Assembly (NCBI GenBank): GCA_014379795.1
Contig: JACMLC010000019.1
Span: 1-9,464 of the forward strand
Length of the DNA stretch: 9,464 nucleotides
Origin: Pyrinomonadaceae bacterium
GTDB taxonomy: Bacteria; Acidobacteriota; Blastocatellia; Pyrinomonadales; Pyrinomonadaceae
Direction of reading: 5' to 3'
This document shows, in pieces, positions 6,022 through 9,464 of this stretch; positions within the stretch are counted from its first letter, which is position 1, and the number at the start of each line of letters is the position of its first letter. A program made the position numbers and the translations under genes. The notes beneath the pieces are model-generated. The model searched no databases. It was not told where the DNA came from and was given only the letters and a program-made list of their open reading frames with translations.

Positions 6022-7341
6022 CTAATCCTCTTGCTTGGCCTTCGGCTCTTTTGTTTTCACCTTGTACGGCTCGCGCAAGCCGCGCTTCGCATTTTCGTGC
6101 GAGTCGTATATATCAGGACGAGTCAGCACGACTTTATATTGCGCGAGAGCATCGTTGCGTTTGCCCGCGAGGTCAAAGGCGCGTGCGGCATGCAGGCGCG
6201 CCATCGTTGCCAGAGTCTGCTCTGCGCCCTTCACGTTTGCGGCTGCGAGAAATTCGCTGGCGGCACGCTCCGGCTGACCCGCGACGAAGAGAGCTTCGCC
6301 GTAACGATAATGAATCAAGTCGAGCGAGCGCGCCGCAGTATCTCTGGTCGCGCGGTCTTTCAGGAGCGATTCAAAGATGACGAGAGCTTCGCGCTCCGCA
6401 CCGTTGGCGGCGGCGGCATGATTCGCTTCGCGCTCCATGGCGGCCTGTGTGATGAGCGCATCCGCCGATTCGAGCTTGAACAGGTAGTTGCGCGGATACT
6501 TCTCTGCCAGCTCGCGCGAGAAGGCCAGCGCATCCGCGTATCGTTTCTCGCGTTTGAGCAGAACTATCAGCAGAGCCTTCGCATCATCCCGCGCCCAGCG
6601 CCCCTCTTTCGCCACGCGCTGAAGCGTTTCCAGCCCGCGCCGCTTTGAGCCGCGCACGCCGGCGATGCTCGCAAATACCTTGACCGGCAGCGGCAAGCCC
6701 CCGACGATGTAATCGTAAAGCCCGATGGTCAATTCCGCGTCATGGAAATTCGGGTCGAGCTTGATGACTTCACGATGCCGGTCAACGCTGTTTGAGCCGT
6801 CGCCGAGCGCGGCCATAAAGCGACGCTCGACCGCCGTCGCAAACGCTGCCTTCAAGCCTTCGGTCGCGCCTAAAAAATAGAGAGCTTCAATATCCTGCTT
6901 GTTACGCTTGAGCCGCGCTTTGGCAAGCTGCACGGCCTGTCGCGTCAACGCGCGAAACTGCTCGACCGTTTTCGGATCCGGCTTATCTTCCGCCGCTTTG
7001 AAAAAAGATTCGGAGTTATAAAGCGATGCCTGCAAGCGGCGCGATTCGTTCAACTGTTCAGCCCAAAGCACAGCCGCAAGGAACTGCGGCCCCGCCGGAT
7101 GCTCCGGAAAAAGCCGTGCAATCTCCTTAAAATTTTTGCGCGCCGTCTCGTAATCGAGATTATAGAGCGCGGCAAATCCGGCGTTGCGCAACTCATCCAG
7201 ACGCGACGCGCTCGCGCTTTCGGTTGCAGCAACAGCGCCGCTCTTTTCGCTCGCGGGGGAGTTCTTCTGCGCCTGTGCGCTGTCCGTTCCAATCAACGGA
7301 ACAATCAACAATCCGCATAACAAAAATGCTCGAATCAACAT
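6022..7341 (-). CDS. Secreted tetratricopeptide-repeat protein
   Basis: A protein of 439 residues. The start at 7341 is set by AAAGGAG (GGAG 8 bases upstream) and by the signal peptide it creates: MLIRAF, a Leu/Ile-rich core, then DSAQAQ with likely cleavage after AQA (residue 24). An ATG at 7386 would add 15 residues before the signal. A Ser/Ala-rich stretch (25-46) precedes helical repeats with TPR spacing: about 48-81 (AALYNLDYETARKNFKEIARLFPEHP pattern), 150-200, 250-285 and 345-405 (AGQPERAASEFLAA; AGKRNDALAQYKVVL). The middle segment YDYIVGGLPLPVKV (210-221) resembles a conserved stretch I recall from uncharacterised TPR proteins of this kind. The C-terminus is Lys/Glu-rich. It is probably periplasmic and mediates protein contacts; no enzymatic motif is visible. 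Confidence 0.8.
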   Translation of the reverse strand: MLIRAFLLCGLLIVPLIGTDSAQAQKNSPASEKSGAVAATESASASRLDELRNAGFAALYNLDYETARKNFKEIARLFPEHPAGPQFLAAVLWAEQLNESRRLQASLYNSESFFKAAEDKPDPKTVEQFRALTRQAVQLAKARLKRNKQDIEALYFLGATEGLKAAFATAVERRFMAALGDGSNSVDRHREVIKLDPNFHDAELTIGLYDYIVGGLPLPVKVFASIAGVRGSKRRGLETLQRVAKEGRWARDDAKALLIVLLKREKRYADALAFSRELAEKYPRNYLFKLESADALITQAAMEREANHAAAANGAEREALVIFESLLKDRATRDTAARSLDLIHYRYGEALFVAGQPERAASEFLAAANVKGAEQTLATMARLHAARAFDLAGKRNDALAQYKVVLTRPDIYDSHENAKRGLREPYKVKTKEPKAKQED

Positions 7342-7349
7342 TCCACATT

Positions 7350-7356
7350 CTCCTTT
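7350..7356 (-). promoter_or_regulatory. Ribosome binding site deciding the TPR protein start
   Basis: AAAGGAG on the - strand lies 8 bases upstream of the ATG at 7339-7341. An out-of-frame ATG lies between them, but the frame of the signal peptide is clear. Confidence 0.75.
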
Positions 7357-7374
7357 GATAGGGAGCCTAATCAA

Positions 7375-7380
7375 ATTATA
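7375..7380 (-). promoter_or_regulatory. Consensus -10 element (TATAAT) of the TPR gene
   Basis: A perfect TATAAT on the - strand lies 33 bases before the TPR start codon, so the transcript would begin near 7368 with a leader of about 27 bases containing AAAGGAG. No good -35 is visible 16-18 bases upstream; that position falls just inside the CCACGAAA hairpin boundary. Confidence 0.5.
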
Positions 7381-7402
7381 GAACAAAAAGCGGGCCAGCC
7401 AT

Positions 7403-7464
7403 CCACGAAAATATACGAAAGCGAAAAGAGAGATAGATTCGTTCCCTTTTGTGTGGTTTCGTGG
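7403..7464. repeat. Short-armed inverted repeat (CCACGAAA type)
   Basis: CCACGAAA (7403-7410) and TTTCGTGG (7457-7464) are perfect 8-base arms. Inside them the left side continues with ACGAAA and GCGAAAAG words, and the right side with CTTTT and GTGTGG, giving weaker pairing. It sits 37 bases after the stop of the HtrA-like gene. It looks like a degraded member of the same class of structures as the other five, but this is the weakest case. Confidence 0.5.
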
Positions 7465-7501
7465 AACGTTCCCTTTCTCAGCTTAATATTTCAATACGCT
7501 A

Positions 7502-8716
7502 TTACTGCTTCGGCGTCGTCTTATTTTCTGTTGTGGTTTCTGGCTTAACGCTGGCGCGGAGCTTGGTCAGCCGCTCGACGACGCGCGAGGCCATCAACGG
7601 CGCCCCGTCGCCGCCGCCCCAGGCGTAAATTTTCCCGGCGGTAATCACGATGCCCGTGCGCTGGTGTCTGATTGAGAAAGGAAACTCCCACGTCAGCGCC
7701 ACATGCTCTATGTCAAGAATCAAATCCGCCACTTCGCGCTCGTCTACGAACGAGAGGTTCCAATCCGTAAACTCTTTTCTCTTCCTCAGCTCGTTCAGCA
7801 ATTGAACGGACTTGAAGACATTGCTGTACGAGACTATGTAAAGAGTTTTGGAAGCGACCAAAAGCTTGCCGGGGTCTGTTTCCTTGACGACCACAGAGCC
7901 GGGGCCTGCGGGCGTGAGCGCGGTGGTCGCGCGTTGCGGCACGGCGACCTGCGGCATAGGCTCAAGCGGCGTGGTGGATGATTGATAGACAGGATAGGCG
8001 CGATTCATCTCCTGAATTTTTGGAGCGAGCGCAATCGGGCTGCTCAATGACGAATGCACGTTGGGCACAGAGCGCACCACACCGATGATGTGATGAAGCG
8101 GCAGCGCGTAGCTTTGCGTTTGCGCCTGCCGGAGCGGAGCTATCAAGCCCAAAGCGCGACCGTAATTGTCCACGATCACGCCGCCCGCTGCCTCTGCCGT
8201 GACGGGCGCGGTAAATTTCAGCACGCGAAAGCCAGTGCCCGCGCCCGGAATCTCGTCTGCCAGACTGATTGAGCTAACCATGCCGCCCGTTGCGTACGCA
8301 CCTTGCCCGCCCGCGTTATAAACAGTCGTGACGCGCATGCCGATGACAGAATCATTGATGGCTCCGATGACCACGAACGGCGTCTCTATGGCGTTGATCC
8401 TGAGCACGGCCAAGTTGCGCCGCTCGTCTGAGGCGAGCACTTCAACCTTGTCGTAAACCTCGCCATTAGCCATCCGCACCTGAATCTCGCGCCCGCCCTT
8501 CACGAGATCGTAAGCCGTCAGCAGCACACCGTCATCACGCACAAACACGCCCGAGCCGACGACCTCGAAACGCTGCGCGCCACTACTGCGCGCCAGAATG
8601 GTTGCGATAGCCGGTGCAACACGCCTGCCGACATCTTCCTGCGCCGACACAATCGTGGCGGCAAAGGATAAAATCACAAGAAGCAGTAGGACAAAAATCT
8701 TTTTCCGATACTTCAT
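7502..8716 (-). CDS. Secreted HtrA/DegP-like pseudoprotease with an uncharacterised C-terminal domain
   Basis: A protein of 404 residues. The ATG at 8716 has GAGG 8 bases upstream; the ATG at 8722 would leave only 2 bases. The signal peptide is MKYRKK, a Leu/Val-rich core, then cleavage near VSAQ (25-26). Residues 30-215 follow the S1C (HtrA) trypsin-like fold: GSGVFVRDDGVLLTAY (55-69), VLASDERRNLAVLRI (93-107), GGMVSSIS, then AEAAGGVIVDNYGRALGLI. All three catalytic positions are changed: His is Asp70 (LTAYDLV), Asp is Asn101 (RRNLAVL), and Ser is Ala177 (EAAGG for GNSGG). After a Pro/Ser/Thr-rich linker (220-280) there is no PDZ domain but an alpha/beta-looking domain (about 285-387) with TLYIVSYS, EVADLILDIEH and TGIVITAGKIYAW, ending in a charged tail. 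A binding or scaffold role in the periplasm is likely. It may be co-transcribed with the gene upstream. Confidence 0.78.
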   Translation of the reverse strand: MKYRKKIFVLLLLVILSFAATIVSAQEDVGRRVAPAIATILARSSGAQRFEVVGSGVFVRDDGVLLTAYDLVKGGREIQVRMANGEVYDKVEVLASDERRNLAVLRINAIETPFVVIGAINDSVIGMRVTTVYNAGGQGAYATGGMVSSISLADEIPGAGTGFRVLKFTAPVTAEAAGGVIVDNYGRALGLIAPLRQAQTQSYALPLHHIIGVVRSVPNVHSSLSSPIALAPKIQEMNRAYPVYQSSTTPLEPMPQVAVPQRATTALTPAGPGSVVVKETDPGKLLVASKTLYIVSYSNVFKSVQLLNELRKRKEFTDWNLSFVDEREVADLILDIEHVALTWEFPFSIRHQRTGIVITAGKIYAWGGGDGAPLMASRVVERLTKLRASVKPETTTENKTTPKQ

Positions 8717-8724
8717 AATCATGG

Positions 8725-8728
8725 CCTC
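8725..8728 (-). promoter_or_regulatory. Ribosome binding site deciding the HtrA-like start
   Basis: GAGG on the - strand is 8 bases from the ATG at 8714-8716 but only 2 from the ATG at 8720-8722, which favours the inner start. Confidence 0.6.
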
Positions 8729-8754
8729 GAATCTCTACGAATGTTTAAGTTTAT

Positions 8755-9464
8755 CTAGTCCCCGTCCGCAGGGTCTAAACCAACAATCTTTAGCCGGTTT
8801 CCTTCTTTAATTAACGTTATTCCGTACATGATTGGTGTTTCTATGCGGTAAATTTTCTGACCTATGGCAAATCTCAATGTGCCATCTTTATCCTTTATAT
8901 TTTCCTCAAGCACATATCCGCGCACACGGTAATGTATTCCGCAATCATGTTGCTCGTGTGGCGCTATTGATGTTTGGAACTGTGGTGTTTGTTCAAGTTT
9001 CTTCTTCGCAAGAGTATCGCGTGCTTCGGAAAGCGCTTCTTCCAACTGCTTTAGTTCTTTCAGGAAATCTTCACGATCAAAAAAATCTGCCACACCCTCA
9101 ACCAGCCGCGAGCTATCCAACTTCCATGCCACTGAATCAGGAAGGATTCTAGCGAACGATAGCTCCTGAGAGCGTTTTGATTCAGGCTCAGACCACACAA
9201 GCAACGTGATGAAATAACAGAGATTGTTTTGCGCAATGAACAAGCGTTCTCTTTCTTCTTCGCTAAGCTCTGAATAAAGTTGAGGTGAAACCTTCTCGAA
9301 ATAATCGTGTTCAAAGAAAGAAGTAAAATCGTCAAGGAAAAACTCTTTTATAAGCGGAGCGACATCTCTTGTTTCCAACATTCGCCCTACAAAGCGCCGT
9401 GCAAAACTTTGAATTTCTTCCTTCTCAGTCGCTGTAACATTGGATTCATCCCGGATATGAGCAT
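8755..9464 (-). CDS. Protein of unknown function, 5' end outside window
   Basis: The frame is open from the right edge to TAG at 8755-8757, about 235 visible residues. The first in-frame Met (9381) is probably internal: the 27 codons before it read as ordinary protein (AHIRDESNVTATEKEEIQ, then FARRFVGR) and there is no well-spaced ribosome site. I do not recognise the family. Visible are a hydrophilic N-terminal part with ARRF...RMLETRDVAPLIKEFF...DF, a helical hydrophobic segment NNLCYFITLLVW, a probable coiled coil EDFLKELKQLEEALSEARDTL, and a beta-rich end (IHYRVRGYVLEEN, GQKIYRIETPIMYGITLIKE, KIVGLDPADGD). The end looks like a small module that computes on processed or bound ligand only speculatively. 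Base composition is about 38-47% GC in sampled 60-base lines, well below its neighbours. It ends 38 bases before the HtrA-like start with no hairpin between, suggesting co-transcription. Confidence 0.7.
   Translation of the reverse strand, partial: AHIRDESNVTATEKEEIQSFARRFVGRMLETRDVAPLIKEFFLDDFTSFFEHDYFEKVSPQLYSELSEEERERLFIAQNNLCYFITLLVWSEPESKRSQELSFARILPDSVAWKLDSSRLVEGVADFFDREDFLKELKQLEEALSEARDTLAKKKLEQTPQFQTSIAPHEQHDCGIHYRVRGYVLEENIKDKDGTLRFAIGQKIYRIETPIMYGITLIKEGNRLKIVGLDPADGD

Noticed and set aside
5962..6648. 228-codon open frame on the + strand
   Set aside because: It starts inside the CGCAAAG hairpin and then runs antisense to the TPR gene; its N-terminus is only translated repeat.
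287..7464. Insertion sequences or other autonomous mobile elements
   Set aside because: No transposase, integrase or reverse transcriptase frame and no target-site duplications were seen around the repeats.
7463..7472. GGAACGTTCC palindrome as an operator
   Set aside because: A single 10-base palindrome next to a hairpin, at a gene end rather than in a promoter, and without a second copy.

Overview
This window most resembles a GC-rich Gram-negative soil or thermal bacterium. My best guess is Acidobacteriota, class Blastocatellia. That rests on the style of the proteins (Tat-exported amidase, lipoprotein relative of M29 peptidases, HtrA-like protein with an extra C-terminal domain, TPR secretory protein) and on the abundant intergenic repeats. 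It is an inference; no rRNA or other marker gene is present.

Layout: the C-terminal end of a ureohydrolase (agmatinase type) enters from the left on the + strand. Everything else is on the - strand. Reading right to left (the direction of transcription), the genes are: a 5'-truncated protein of unknown function (8755-9464), an HtrA-like pseudoprotease (7502-8716), a secreted TPR protein (6022-7341), an alkaline-phosphatase-superfamily hydrolase (4572-5864), an ABC-2 type ATPase with no adjacent permease (3611-4438), a Tat-exported amidase (1814-3415) and a lipoprotein of the M29 aminopeptidase fold (399-1655). No gap exceeds 300 bases. The genes do not form an obvious pathway; most look like single-gene transcription units, apart from the last two at the right edge, which are only 38 bases apart and may be co-transcribed.

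The most striking feature is in the gaps. Six of the seven - strand genes are followed, 0-47 bases after the stop codon, by an inverted repeat. Five of these are long, and their arms are made of short tandem units of 7 or 9 bases. The units differ from gap to gap (CACAGAGRA, GTTCAAR, CGCAAAGAN, GGATGAA; the 9-base CGCAAAG type occurs twice), yet the architecture is the same. A weaker sixth hairpin uses CCACGAAA. None has the T-run expected of a classical intrinsic terminator. The only gap without one is the possible operon gap. I regard this as a family of unrelated-in-sequence, alike-in-form intergenic repeats marking transcription-unit ends.

Two proteins look like catalytically dead relatives of peptidases. 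The HtrA-like protein has lost His, Asp and Ser of the triad, and the M29-like lipoprotein lacks the C-terminal His/His/Asp metal ligands. The rightmost gene is clearly more AT-rich than its neighbours.
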